Shown: positions 48,087 through 56,337, numbered from the stretch's first letter. The stretch: 64,000 nt of DNA from Halomonas sp. A40-4 (GCF_015767635.1 NZ_CP065230.1:620001-684000), one strand, 5' to 3'. Translations and numbers: made by a program. The notes: generated by a model not told the origin, from the sequence alone.

Positions 48087-49280
48087 TTACTGCAAAAACT
48101 CCCGCAACGTATCGCTGGCCTGGTCGATAGAGACAACGCCATCCAAATGGCCTCGATTGCCTTCCAGGGTTTCAAGGGTAACGTCGCTGCCGCCTTCTTC
48201 AATAAGCTCCGCGGTGTGGCGCACGCCTTCGGGCGCGAAGACGAGGTCGTTTTCGCTATACAGCATCAGCGTGGGGGCGTCGATTGCTTCAAGCCCCGCT
48301 TCTAGAGAATCGCCGTGGCCCGCCATAAAGGTTTGGTTGGCGCGAACCAGATACAGGAAATGGTTGGCGTCGGAAACCTCTGCACGTGCAGCGGCAATGT
48401 CATCCAGCGTTTGCTCAATGGCGTAGTTGGCGTTGATATCTTGAGCGGGGTCGCGCTCTTCGTCGGCCCAGTCGCGGTTAAAGGTCTCGTTGGCCCACTC
48501 CCAGTGGTTGGCATTGAGCGTGACCAGTTTGAGCGCTTCTTTAAGCCCGTCGGTGGGCGGCTCGCCGTCGTAGTAGTCGCCTTCGTTCCAGTTGGCATCC
48601 AGGCGAATCGGTGCGCCCCAGGCGCTCAGGGTTGCCAGCAGCCAGGGGTCGGCCACTCCGCCGCCGATCACGGGAATCAGCCGCTCGACCCGGTCTGGGT
48701 AGGCACTGGCCCACTCAAAGGCTTGAAGCGCGCCCATCGAGGCACCCATCACCGCATGCAGCGATTCAATGCCCTGGCTTTCCAGCAACTCGCGCTGCAC
48801 CTCGACAAAGTCACGAATGGTCACCACCGGGAAGTCCATGCCCCAGGGTTCGCCGGTATCCGGGTTGATTGAGGCAGGCCCGGTGGTGGTGACATTCGGG
48901 TCATGGGCGTTGAGGTTGACCAGCGTATCCGAGGCAATGATGTAGTACTCATCGGTATCCAGCGGTTTGCCGGGGCCGATGATCGCATCCCAGTAGCCGG
49001 TTGGTTCGCCCTCGGTCTCATAGCGGCCGGCGGCGTGGCTGGTGCCGGAGAAGAAATGGGTAATCAGAATGGCGTTATCGCGGGCCTCGTTTAATTCGCC
49101 GTAGGCCTCCCAACCCACGCTTACTTCGGGGATTGTTTCTCCCCCTTGGGTGGTGAAGTTTTCTAGCTCGAAGGTCTGCTTTTCGACTAGGCCGTCCCAA
49201 GCCATTAGTGATGAGGAGGCAATTAGGCCGATGCTGATAAACGCTGACGTTAGCAGAGGATGCCGTTGAATAAGCGCCAT
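48087..49280 (-). CDS. Exported MetX-like alpha/beta hydrolase
   Basis: Alpha/beta hydrolase of the homoserine O-acetyltransferase-like family, 397 residues. The nucleophile motif is GASMGALQ, with Asp in LYSENDLVF and the histidine in NRGHLDG completing the triad. The first 25 residues form a Sec signal peptide ending near SSSLMAW, so it is predicted to be periplasmic and is unlikely to use acetyl-CoA as true MetX does; a secreted esterase or acyl hydrolase is more plausible. AGGAGA precedes the ATG. A broken copy of its 3' end lies at 43724. Confidence 0.85.
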   Translation of the reverse strand: MALIQRHPLLTSAFISIGLIASSSLMAWDGLVEKQTFELENFTTQGGETIPEVSVGWEAYGELNEARDNAILITHFFSGTSHAAGRYETEGEPTGYWDAIIGPGKPLDTDEYYIIASDTLVNLNAHDPNVTTTGPASINPDTGEPWGMDFPVVTIRDFVEVQRELLESQGIESLHAVMGASMGALQAFEWASAYPDRVERLIPVIGGGVADPWLLATLSAWGAPIRLDANWNEGDYYDGEPPTDGLKEALKLVTLNANHWEWANETFNRDWADEERDPAQDINANYAIEQTLDDIAAARAEVSDANHFLYLVRANQTFMAGHGDSLEAGLEAIDAPTLMLYSENDLVFAPEGVRHTAELIEEGGSDVTLETLEGNRGHLDGVVSIDQASDTLREFLQ

Positions 49281-49381
49281 AAGTTCTCCTGCGATAAGGG
49301 ATCATTGTGATTGTTGTTGACCATCTGCAATGGCCTTCCTCACAGCCTAGCCATTTTTAACGCATTTTGAAGGGGTTAACC

Positions 49382-49500
49382 CTTAGGCTTGCTGTTGGGT
49401 TTAGTGAGCAGGAGGCGCTTGATGATGTGAAGGCTAAGGTCGTTCGGCTGACGCAGCGGCCTGACGCCGTTAAATCGATGGTGTAGCGCTAGATTGCGTG
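49382..49500 (-). pseudogene. Decayed 3' end of a ubiquinone hydroxylase gene (copy A)
   Basis: On the minus strand this encodes HHRFNGVRPLRQPNDLSLHI and a short divergent tail, matching HHLFTGAKPLRQLGDLSLHI of the intact gene at 54190. The upstream body of the gene is absent. Same orientation as the intact gene. Confidence 0.8.
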
Positions 49501-49664
49501 AGGAATAGGCGAAAAGTTGAGTAGCATGTATACCGACTTGGCCATATAAAGCAGCATCTGAAGCCCTTTCCTGTGGTAACTCAGTGCGATACGCAAAAGC
49601 CTGCGAATGGTCAATCATCGCAGGCTCTGGGTAAGTCTCTATAAAAACATGTCTTAGCCGCGTG

Positions 49665-49739
49665 CTACCGCAAGCCCAGAAAGGAAAGAATCGCTATGAC
49701 GATAACGACGGCACCAACAATGTAGACGATACTGTTCAT
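49665..49739 (-). CDS. 24-residue single-helix membrane microprotein
   Basis: Reads MNSIVYIVGAVVIVIAIL followed by SFLGLR and stop. One hydrophobic helix fills nearly the whole protein, with a terminal arginine. The ATG has AAAGGAG nine bases upstream. Similar tiny one-helix proteins ending in SFLGLR-like tails occur in other proteobacteria, in my recollection; function unknown. It is monocistronic in a gene-poor stretch. Confidence 0.75.
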   Translation of the reverse strand: MNSIVYIVGAVVIVIAILSFLGLR

Positions 49740-50025
49740 CAGTAAATACTCCTTTTGTGAATCCGCAATCCGTGTCGCGCCATCATCCCTGAGGCGCACG
49801 CTCTAGCTTATTTTCGAGGCAGTCCTTCGCCTCTTTATCAAAGTAGGTGGATAGTGTTATCTGGTCTGTTGGCTAGCGCACTTAGTGGTGAAAAAGACAA
49901 TGCGTCATACATATAAAGCCGCGTAGCTGCCGGAAAATATTATCACTGCTCGCGGCCCCAGCATCGCTGAATAGTCACTTGTCAGCCTGTGTGTTGCGAA
50001 GTGTGCAGCACGCAGAAGGTCTTGG

Positions 50026-50217
50026 ATGATTAAATTATTCCGACACAAACTACTGAATTGGTTCTATTCGGCTTGCAGCACAGATGACATACAGTTTTAT
50101 TACGCGAGGAAGCGGCGTAAGCAGCTCGCAGGGTTGAACACCGCTATGTCAGTGGAAGACATGAGCATCCCTGTTTGTCGGCATCATCTGATAAGGGGTA
50201 AAGGTAAAGAGCGGTAG
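50026..50217 (+). pseudogene. Second higB fragment
   Basis: Encodes MIKLFRHKLLNWFYSACSTDDIQ and on through SVEDMSIP, then a shortened basic tail (63 residues). It resembles the higB fragment at 43975 but is diverged, so it is an independent copy. The catalytic C-terminal third of HigB and any higA are missing. Confidence 0.78.
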
Positions 50218-50347
50218 TCGATTAGTGTTAACGGAAATTGGCGCATGACTTTCGAGTTTCAGGGACGCAGATTCCAGGCGTTATGTGGGTAACTGCTTGG
50301 CCTTGGACATAAATTTAGGGCATGTGGCGTTGCACCGGGGAGAGCAC

Positions 50348-50935
50348 ATGAATAATTATAAAGCTAAAAAATTTATAAAACTCGGAACGGCCATCCGATA
50401 TCTTAATGATGTTAAATATAAGATGGGGGCGAGCGGCACGCCTGAACCTCTCTGGAACGATCATGTGATCGACAACATACGCATTGTTCTAGATCTAACG
50501 AAAGAGCTCAAACTTTCGGGCACACTTGATGCCGGAGCCTTCGGCAAGCTCAGTAAAATGCACTTAATGCTTAAAGAAGCGAGTAAGTCCAGTCCGGACC
50601 TTACTATGCCGCAAGCCGAGGAGCTTCATGAACTTGCTCGACGGATCCGGGAGTCACTGCTTGCAGAAGGGAATAATCGAGTCGTCTACTATCTCGATGA
50701 GACAGAGGTCGCGGCTGTAACCTCACCTGGCTGGCCGAAGGAATTGACACTTGGTCTTGTCGGAAAAATGCCGTTGAGCATCGTGGCTTGGCTGCTCAGT
50801 CTGACTGTTGCTGCTTTCGGCCTTGGAGTCATAGCATCTGAGGCGGGATGGTATGGGTGGGTAAAAGAGGCAATTAGCCCTCAAGCGCAGAATGGAGCAG
50901 AGCGTTCGGGTGACGCCTCATCGGATGGCGGGTAG
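50348..50935 (+). CDS. Membrane-anchored protein of unknown function
   Basis: 195 residues from the ATG at 50348, which has GGGGAGAG upstream; the frame is open back to 50285. A soluble helical N-terminal part (about 140 residues, many Lys and Glu) is followed by a hydrophobic helix pair (LSIVAWLLSLTVAAFGLGVI) and a short polar tail. I do not recognise a family. It sits alone between two displaced gene ends, a position typical of hot-spot cargo. A signalling or anti-phage role is possible but unsupported. Confidence 0.7.
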   Translation: MNNYKAKKFIKLGTAIRYLNDVKYKMGASGTPEPLWNDHVIDNIRIVLDLTKELKLSGTLDAGAFGKLSKMHLMLKEASKSSPDLTMPQAEELHELARRIRESLLAEGNNRVVYYLDETEVAAVTSPGWPKELTLGLVGKMPLSIVAWLLSLTVAAFGLGVIASEAGWYGWVKEAISPQAQNGAERSGDASSDGG

Positions 50936-50994
50936 CAAGCCGTAAAAAGTAGACTCCAATCCAGGTACTTGGCGTAGCCCGCGCCGGTGTCTCT

Positions 50995-51085
50995 TAATCC
51001 AGTTCAGCCCGTTGGGTTGATCATCATGCGCTTGGCGAAAGGGAACCGTTCGGCTTGATATCGCCCAGCTGGCGCAGCGGTTATT
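50995..51085 (-). pseudogene. Decayed 3' end of a ubiquinone hydroxylase gene (copy B)
   Basis: The minus strand reads LRQLGDI, AERFPFAKRMMI and NGLNWIKR in three different frames, each matching the tail of the intact protein (PLRQLGDLSLHIAERIPFAKRMMM ... NGLNPFKRR). Two or more indels have destroyed it. Confidence 0.8.
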
Positions 51086-51155
51086 GCAATGCATTGCCGG
51101 GCGAGGCGTCATTGGAGACGTTACAGCGGTGGTTGGTGGGTGCTTACTGTTAGGC

Positions 51156-52400
51156 TTAGTCGGTGATATGCGTTTCTGGCTGGAATGCGTGCTCATCTAC
51201 CCATTTCGCTAAATCACCCAGCGCCTTCATAGCTCCTGTCTTAGTGTAATCTCGGGGCCAAGCACTCAAAGCCTGCCATCGCCCCGCAACTTCAGGCCAA
51301 GTGTCATTGCCATGGCCGTCTCTGTACCAAGCAAGGTCTGGGTGTTTGGTGATAGGAGTTACCTTCAGAAATGCTTGCTCGATTCTTTCCAGCCAGGGGT
51401 CATTGCTTTCCTGACTTTCCAAATATGCCCGTACCTCAAAGCCGATGCTTTCATCGCCTTCTGATTCTGCCGACGGGTAATATATCAAGCACACCTGAGA
51501 GCCTTTCCCATTATTTTCACCCCAAGTGTGAGGGAAGAAGCGCCACACTCTTGTCTGATCTCCCCAATCCTCCGGCTTTTTATTGGTGCTAATCTCGGTC
51601 GTGTCTATCTGCAATGCAGTAGCAATATGGCTTTTACCTTCCGTCATCAATTCATTGTCGAGTTGTTTCAGACGTTGGGATGCTTCGTATAAATCATTGA
51701 AATGCTTCAACGAAAAATCCAGCTCGTCTTTTGTCATTGTCTTTTCTTCCGTTGGATGGGCGAGAGAGGTGAGATGCTGCAACAACTCTTGGTAGAAAAT
51801 TTGCCATTTGGTCTGATTAGATGGGGCTACGTCTTGCCCGTACAGCTCATAAGCTGAGGCCAATACTTCCGAGTAAGATAGCGTCGGCCAGCCAGCGTTA
51901 TTGGCGGGTGCCCAAACGCTTTTCTTAACGTCATTCGGGCATAAAACGCACTTGTAGACTTTAACCTCATAGCTGTTCAGCAAGTCGTCATAGGCATAAA
52001 ACGGGTTACTCTCCGCTGAAGCCCATACTTTATGCTCGATACCCAATACAAAGTCGTTTCCCGAAACCACCAGGTCAAGGCGCTTGGTCGATGCGCTTTC
52101 GACATTCCAGTTCCCTGCTTCCCGCTCGGTAGTGACTGCTTCCCAGTCGATGCGCTGTAGGGACTCATGATCGAATCGCTCTTTACGAAAGAGTGCATGC
52201 AACACGGCCTTGGCCATCCAGCGGGGAGCCCCTGGGTAACCGCCCATAAAGAAGGCCATCAAGTCAGATAAGCGATTCTCATGCTGGCCAGGTCCTGCAA
52301 CGGAAAACAAATTGGGTGTGGCTGGTTCTGGTTTGGGCAGAAGTGCCAGTTTTTCAAAAAAACGCTCCAATGCTGCCAAATCAGTCGACTCTGAATGCAT
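51156..52400 (-). CDS. PD-(D/E)XK-superfamily nuclease-like protein
   Basis: 414 residues. A segment RLDLVVSGNDFVLGIEHKV (about residues 106-124) fits the Asp-x(n)-Glu-x-Lys catalytic core of the PD-(D/E)XK nuclease fold, preceded by HENRLSDLMAFFM. The C-terminal half is rich in Trp and acidic residues and not recognised. It is the only gene between two copies of the ubiquinone-hydroxylase tail. Proteins of this type are common in defence-associated regions, but substrate and role are unknown. Confidence 0.72.
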   Translation of the reverse strand: MHSESTDLAALERFFEKLALLPKPEPATPNLFSVAGPGQHENRLSDLMAFFMGGYPGAPRWMAKAVLHALFRKERFDHESLQRIDWEAVTTEREAGNWNVESASTKRLDLVVSGNDFVLGIEHKVWASAESNPFYAYDDLLNSYEVKVYKCVLCPNDVKKSVWAPANNAGWPTLSYSEVLASAYELYGQDVAPSNQTKWQIFYQELLQHLTSLAHPTEEKTMTKDELDFSLKHFNDLYEASQRLKQLDNELMTEGKSHIATALQIDTTEISTNKKPEDWGDQTRVWRFFPHTWGENNGKGSQVCLIYYPSAESEGDESIGFEVRAYLESQESNDPWLERIEQAFLKVTPITKHPDLAWYRDGHGNDTWPEVAGRWQALSAWPRDYTKTGAMKALGDLAKWVDEHAFQPETHITD

Positions 52401-52409
52401 GAATTAATC

Positions 52410-52475
52410 CTAAATAATTTTAAACTGATTCAACGCATTAGCTTGCTGAATCATCATCCGCTTGTCGAGCTGAAG
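52410..52475 (-). pseudogene. Decayed 3' end of a ubiquinone hydroxylase gene (copy C)
   Basis: On the minus strand the last codons read DKRMMIQQANALNQFKII stop, matching AKRMMMQQANGLNPFKRR of the intact gene. Only about 20 codons remain. Divergence from the intact copy suggests a different donor. Confidence 0.82.
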
Positions 52476-52515
52476 TCGCCGAGTCTCCCCGTACCGGGCA
52501 TGATCGCAAAGCACG

Positions 52516-53088
52516 CTATCCGGTTTTCTTTCTAGCCCGGTGCGCAGCTGCTTTCATCCGGTTGCCGCAAGCGGCCATGCTGCACCAGCGGCGGCGGTGG
52601 GATTTCGTTTGATCGTGGAACAGGAGAACGCAGTCCGAGGCTTCACATTGTTTGACGAGCTGCAGATTTTCCTCGGTAAGCAACTGGACCAACGACGCGG
52701 CGACGGGGTGTAACAGGCTTTCGCTGTCCATGTTGCGTTTATACGTTTTTTTCTGAAACACCGCCTCACTCGGCTGCCATTCAATCTTCTCTATGGGGTA
52801 ACCCCATTCCAGCACGTGATTGACCACGGCGGAGTCTGCGGCCTGCTCCAGTTGGGCCGAGACGAGCAGATCCCGCATGTTGTCGCGCAGTTTCCGAGCC
52901 AACTGGGCGATCCCAGCCGGTGGGGGTTCACAAGCTTCCTTCAGTACACCCGCCTGTTGAAGCCACGCCACTACACCGCTGTCGTCATGAAGGCATTCCT
53001 GGCGCGCTTCGCTGACGCCAAATTGCGTGTTGATGAAATCGAGAGCGAGGTTGCTGGCGATAAACGGGGCGATAATTTTAGATGACAT
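52516..53088 (-). CDS. CGNR zinc-finger/ABATE-domain regulator
   Basis: 190 residues. The C-terminal zinc finger is CEASDCVLLFHDQTKSHRRRWCSMAACGNRMKAAAHRARKK, with four cysteines and the diagnostic CGNR. The N-terminal ABATE-type helical domain would bind a ligand. Divergent from the alpha/beta hydrolase over a 91-base gap that contains three copies of GGTTACTA, so it probably represses both itself and the hydrolase. Confidence 0.9.
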   Translation of the reverse strand: MSSKIIAPFIASNLALDFINTQFGVSEARQECLHDDSGVVAWLQQAGVLKEACEPPPAGIAQLARKLRDNMRDLLVSAQLEQAADSAVVNHVLEWGYPIEKIEWQPSEAVFQKKTYKRNMDSESLLHPVAASLVQLLTEENLQLVKQCEASDCVLLFHDQTKSHRRRWCSMAACGNRMKAAAHRARKKTG

Positions 53089-53091
53089 GCT

Positions 53092-53168
53092 TAGTAACCT
53101 TTAATTTAACACTTGACAGGTTACTATGTTTCTTCATAACCTTCAAAAGTTATTTTTAATGGTTACTA
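53092..53168. promoter_or_regulatory. Putative CGNR operator: three GGTTACTA boxes
   Basis: TAGTAACCT (53092-53100) and AGGTTACTA (53118-53126) form a perfect 9-bp inverted repeat with a 17-bp spacer. GGTTACTA occurs a third time at 53161-53168. TTGACA (53114-53119) lies between the arms and could be the -35 of the hydrolase promoter. Confidence 0.65.
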
Positions 53169-53179
53169 AGGGCTTGGCT

Positions 53180-54082
53180 ATGACATCTGAAAATATGACG
53201 GCTTCTGGATCGGCGGCGCGGCAGGTTCACTACGGTTTCGAGACAGTGGGCGATGTCGATGTCTTCTATCGTGAAGCGGGAGATCCAGCGGCGCCGACGG
53301 TATTGATGCTGCACGGGTTCGCGGCGTCCTCGTATATGTGGCGCGATGTGATTGAGGCATTGGCCGATAGCTATCACGTCGTCGCCCCGGATTTGCCGGC
53401 GTTTGGCTTTACTCAATCACCGGCGCAGGGTGAGTATGAATACACCTTTGCCAACCTGACGAAGACGATTGATCAATTTACCGAGCAGTTGAACCTTGAG
53501 CGCTACGCCATCGCCGTTCACGACTATGGTGCGCCTGTTGGCTGGCGTTTGGCAGAGGCTCACCCGTCAAAGATCACCGCGATCATTTCGCAAAACGGCA
53601 ATGCGTATGAGGAGGGGCTTTCACAAGGGTGGGAGCCAATCCGCAAGTATTGGAACGACCCTTCACAAGCGAATCGTGATGCGCTCAGCGACTTTCCGAC
53701 CCCGGCGTCTATCAAATGGCAGTACGTGGAGGGGGTAAGTGATACAAGCGTCGTAGCACCGGATGCCTATACGTTGGAAGGGGCGCATATTTCTCAACCT
53801 GGGATGGCGGATATCCAGCTCGACTTATTGCTGGACTACGCTTCCAACGTGGCGAAGTATCCCGAGTTTCAGGCCTATTTTCGGGCGTATCAGCCGCCGT
53901 TGCTCGCCGTATGGGGGAAGCATGATCCGTTCTTCCTGCCGCCGGGGGCTGACGCCTGGAAGCGTGATATGCCTCAGGCGGACATTCGCTTTTACGACAC
54001 AGGGCACTTTGCCCTGGAGACCCACGGCGATGTCATTATCCCGGTGATTCGTGAGTTTCTGGATAACCACCTGAAGAGATAG
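53180..54082 (+). CDS. Alpha/beta hydrolase
   Basis: 300 residues. Oxyanion-hole motif MLHGFAASSYMWRDV, nucleophile region IAVHDYGAPVGWRLA (Asp as nucleophile, as in haloalkane dehalogenases and epoxide hydrolases), acid in WGKHDPFF and histidine in DTGHFALETHG. Start at 53180 is preferred because AAGGG lies seven bases upstream; an ATG at 53126 falls inside the operator. Likely controlled by the divergent CGNR gene. The substrate is unknown; a dehalogenase-like or epoxide-hydrolase-like activity fits the nucleophile. Confidence 0.87.
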   Translation: MTSENMTASGSAARQVHYGFETVGDVDVFYREAGDPAAPTVLMLHGFAASSYMWRDVIEALADSYHVVAPDLPAFGFTQSPAQGEYEYTFANLTKTIDQFTEQLNLERYAIAVHDYGAPVGWRLAEAHPSKITAIISQNGNAYEEGLSQGWEPIRKYWNDPSQANRDALSDFPTPASIKWQYVEGVSDTSVVAPDAYTLEGAHISQPGMADIQLDLLLDYASNVAKYPEFQAYFRAYQPPLLAVWGKHDPFFLPPGADAWKRDMPQADIRFYDTGHFALETHGDVIIPVIREFLDNHLKR

Positions 54083-54130
54083 AGAGAAGCAACAGGTTAG
54101 CCTCTGTTCCAAGCTGGGCATCATCTATGC

Positions 54131-54163
54131 AAGAAGGCCAAGCGGTTAAGCTTGGCCTTCTTT
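54131..54163. terminator. Bidirectional terminator
   Basis: AGAAGGCCAAGC, loop GGTTAA, GCTTGGCCTTCT and a short T run, placed between two convergent genes. Confidence 0.88.
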
Positions 54164-54189
54164 GTGACGCGTCGTTGCGCTTATCTGTC

Positions 54190-55383
54190 CTAGCGCCGTT
54201 TGAACGGATTCAGCCCGTTGGCCTGCTGCATCATCATGCGTTTGGCGAAGGGGATACGCTCGGCGATATGCAGGCTGAGATCACCCAGTTGGCGCAGTGG
54301 TTTGGCACCGGTAAACAGATGGTGGAAGCTGTCGGTGGCAGCAATCATTGCCTGGTTAGCCGCCCGGCGCTGGCACTCAAAGCGTAGTAAGTTGAGGTAG
54401 TCGCCGGGGTCGCGGCCATGAATAATAATCTCGGCGAGCGTGTCGGCGTCGTGCAGGCCGATGTTCAGTCCCTGGCCTGCCAGCGGGTGCACCACGTGGG
54501 CAGCGTCGCCGATCAGCGCCAGGCGTTTGCCCATGTAGCGCTTGGCGTGCTGGCGCTTGATGGGGAAGCTGGCACGCGCCACGATGCGGGTGAGCTTGCC
54601 CAGCCGCTCGGGGAAGGCGTCTTCGATGTCTGTCTTGAGCGCGTCATCGTCCAGCTTTTCCCGCGTCTTGGTGGCCTCGTCGCTGTCGTACCACACAAGC
54701 GACGCGCGCTGGCCGGGCAGTGGCAACATGGCCATGGGGCCGGTGGGGGTAAAGACCTGCCAACTGACGTCTTGCTGGGGCAACTCGGTCTCCACGTTAA
54801 TGATCATCGCCCGCTGGTGGTAGTCGTAATGGGTCACGCCAATGCTGGCTAATTCGCGCAGGGTGGAACGCGCACCATCGGCCCCGACGATCAACGCGGC
54901 GGTTAGCGTCTTGCCGTTATCCAGCTCGATCAGGCGCGCCTCGCCCGTGGTCAGGGTGCTTACCGGGGCGCACTGGGTATAGCAGGTCACGCCGGGGAGG
55001 TCGGCCAAACGCTGCCAGAGGGCGTACTGGAGCGTGCGGTTTTCGACAAAGATACCGAAGTCTTCCATGCCGCTGTCAGCCGCAGAGAAAAGCGAGTGGC
55101 CGGTGCCATCCTGGTTGGCGACATCGATATGCCGGAAGGGGCAGCAGCGCTCCTCGGGCAGCTGTGTGCCGCTGGCGTTGATAAACGTAAGCGAGCGCGC
55201 ATTCAGCGACGAGATGCGCAGGTCGTAATCGCCCTCGGGCGCTGCGGGGGCATCGCCTTGTTCGATCAGCCCGACGGATTGGCCCGCATTGCCCAGCCGA
55301 GCCGCCAGTGCGGCGCCGACCATGCCGCCGCCAACAATAATGACATCATGATCCCGCATCGTCCGTTGATCAGACCCTTGCAT
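54190..55383 (-). CDS. FAD-dependent ubiquinone-biosynthesis-type hydroxylase (UbiF/UbiH family)
   Basis: Flavin monooxygenase of 397 residues. FAD-binding GxGxxG motif VIIVGGGMVGAALAARLG, the DG motif VGADGARSTLRELA and the second FAD motif LALIGDAAHVVHPLAGQGLNIGLHD are intact. In E. coli UbiF, UbiH and UbiI hydroxylate the ubiquinone ring at different positions; which one this performs cannot be decided here. GAGGAG lies upstream of the ATG at 55383. Its 3' end exists in three decayed copies to the left (49382, 50995, 52410). Confidence 0.88.
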   Translation of the reverse strand: MQGSDQRTMRDHDVIIVGGGMVGAALAARLGNAGQSVGLIEQGDAPAAPEGDYDLRISSLNARSLTFINASGTQLPEERCCPFRHIDVANQDGTGHSLFSAADSGMEDFGIFVENRTLQYALWQRLADLPGVTCYTQCAPVSTLTTGEARLIELDNGKTLTAALIVGADGARSTLRELASIGVTHYDYHQRAMIINVETELPQQDVSWQVFTPTGPMAMLPLPGQRASLVWYDSDEATKTREKLDDDALKTDIEDAFPERLGKLTRIVARASFPIKRQHAKRYMGKRLALIGDAAHVVHPLAGQGLNIGLHDADTLAEIIIHGRDPGDYLNLLRFECQRRAANQAMIAATDSFHHLFTGAKPLRQLGDLSLHIAERIPFAKRMMMQQANGLNPFKRR

Positions 55384-55497
55384 AAGTGGCTCCTCGGATA
55401 AAAAGCTTGGCACAGAGTAGGCGTTGCCGTTGTCATACAGTATCGTCTAGCGAGAGCAGAATTGCCTAGGGGTGAACATTTGACGCAGGCGGTGGAC

Positions 55498-56337
55498 ATG
55501 ACCAAAAGCGTGGCCCAGGCAGGTGAAGAGCTTGCCGACTTTATCGCGCGCTACCCAAAGCTCTGGATTCTTACCGGCGCGGGCGTGAGCACCGACAGCG
55601 GGATTCCTGACTATCGCGATGCCGATGGCCAGTGGAAGCGCTCACCGCCGGTTCAGCACGGCGACTTCATGGCTTCCCATGCGGTGCGCCAGCGCTACTG
55701 GGCGCGTGCGCTGGTCGGTTTCAAGGCCCTGACCGGAGCCCAGGTGAGCGGTGCGCACAAGGCACTGGCCGCATTGGAAACCATGGGTTATGTGGAGCTG
55801 TTAGTCACCCAGAACGTGGACCGCCTGCATCAGCGGGCGGGGTCAAGGAAAGTCATTGACCTGCACGGCCGGGCCGATACCGTCAGTTGCATGACCTGTG
55901 GCTACCATATGATGCGCCACGCCATGCATAGTGAAATGGCACACCTCAACCCGCGTTTTGCCGCCCTGGATGCCGGTCATGCACCGGACGGCGACGCTGA
56001 CCTGGAAACCGATTTTTCCGCCTTTAAGGTCTTCGACTGCCCGCGCTGCAGGGGGATTCTCAAACCGGACGTTGTCTATTACGGCGATGTGGTCCCGCCT
56101 GCTCGGCGGGTTGCCGCCCAGGCTGGGTTGCACAATGCGGAGGCGGTGCTGGCCGTGGGAACGTCATTGATGGTCTATTCCGGCTACCGCTTCTGCCGCG
56201 AGGCGCATGGAATGGGACTTCCCGTTGCCTCGCTATCGCTTGGCGTGACCCGCGCTGATGCCATGCTCACCCATCAGTGGCGCGCACCGTTAACGCCGGT
56301 GCTGGAAGAGGCGGTGCGTTGTCTGCGCGAGAATTAG
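55498..56337 (+). CDS. Sir2-family NAD-dependent deacylase
   Basis: Sirtuin of about 279 residues. NAD-binding GAGVSTDSGIPDYR, QNVDRLHQRAG and catalytic His in LHGR are present. The structural zinc site is CMTC and CPRC, and GDVVPPAR completes the core. Starts considered: ATG at 55498, or a TTG at 55480 with a better spaced AGGGG. Its stop overlaps the convergent glycosylase gene by four bases. Confidence 0.9.
   Translation: MTKSVAQAGEELADFIARYPKLWILTGAGVSTDSGIPDYRDADGQWKRSPPVQHGDFMASHAVRQRYWARALVGFKALTGAQVSGAHKALAALETMGYVELLVTQNVDRLHQRAGSRKVIDLHGRADTVSCMTCGYHMMRHAMHSEMAHLNPRFAALDAGHAPDGDADLETDFSAFKVFDCPRCRGILKPDVVYYGDVVPPARRVAAQAGLHNAEAVLAVGTSLMVYSGYRFCREAHGMGLPVASLSLGVTRADAMLTHQWRAPLTPVLEEAVRCLREN

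Noticed and set aside
40800..53100. Insertion sequence or prophage as the source of the mosaic
   Set aside because: No transposase, integrase or phage structural gene and no IS-like terminal repeats were seen across this stretch.
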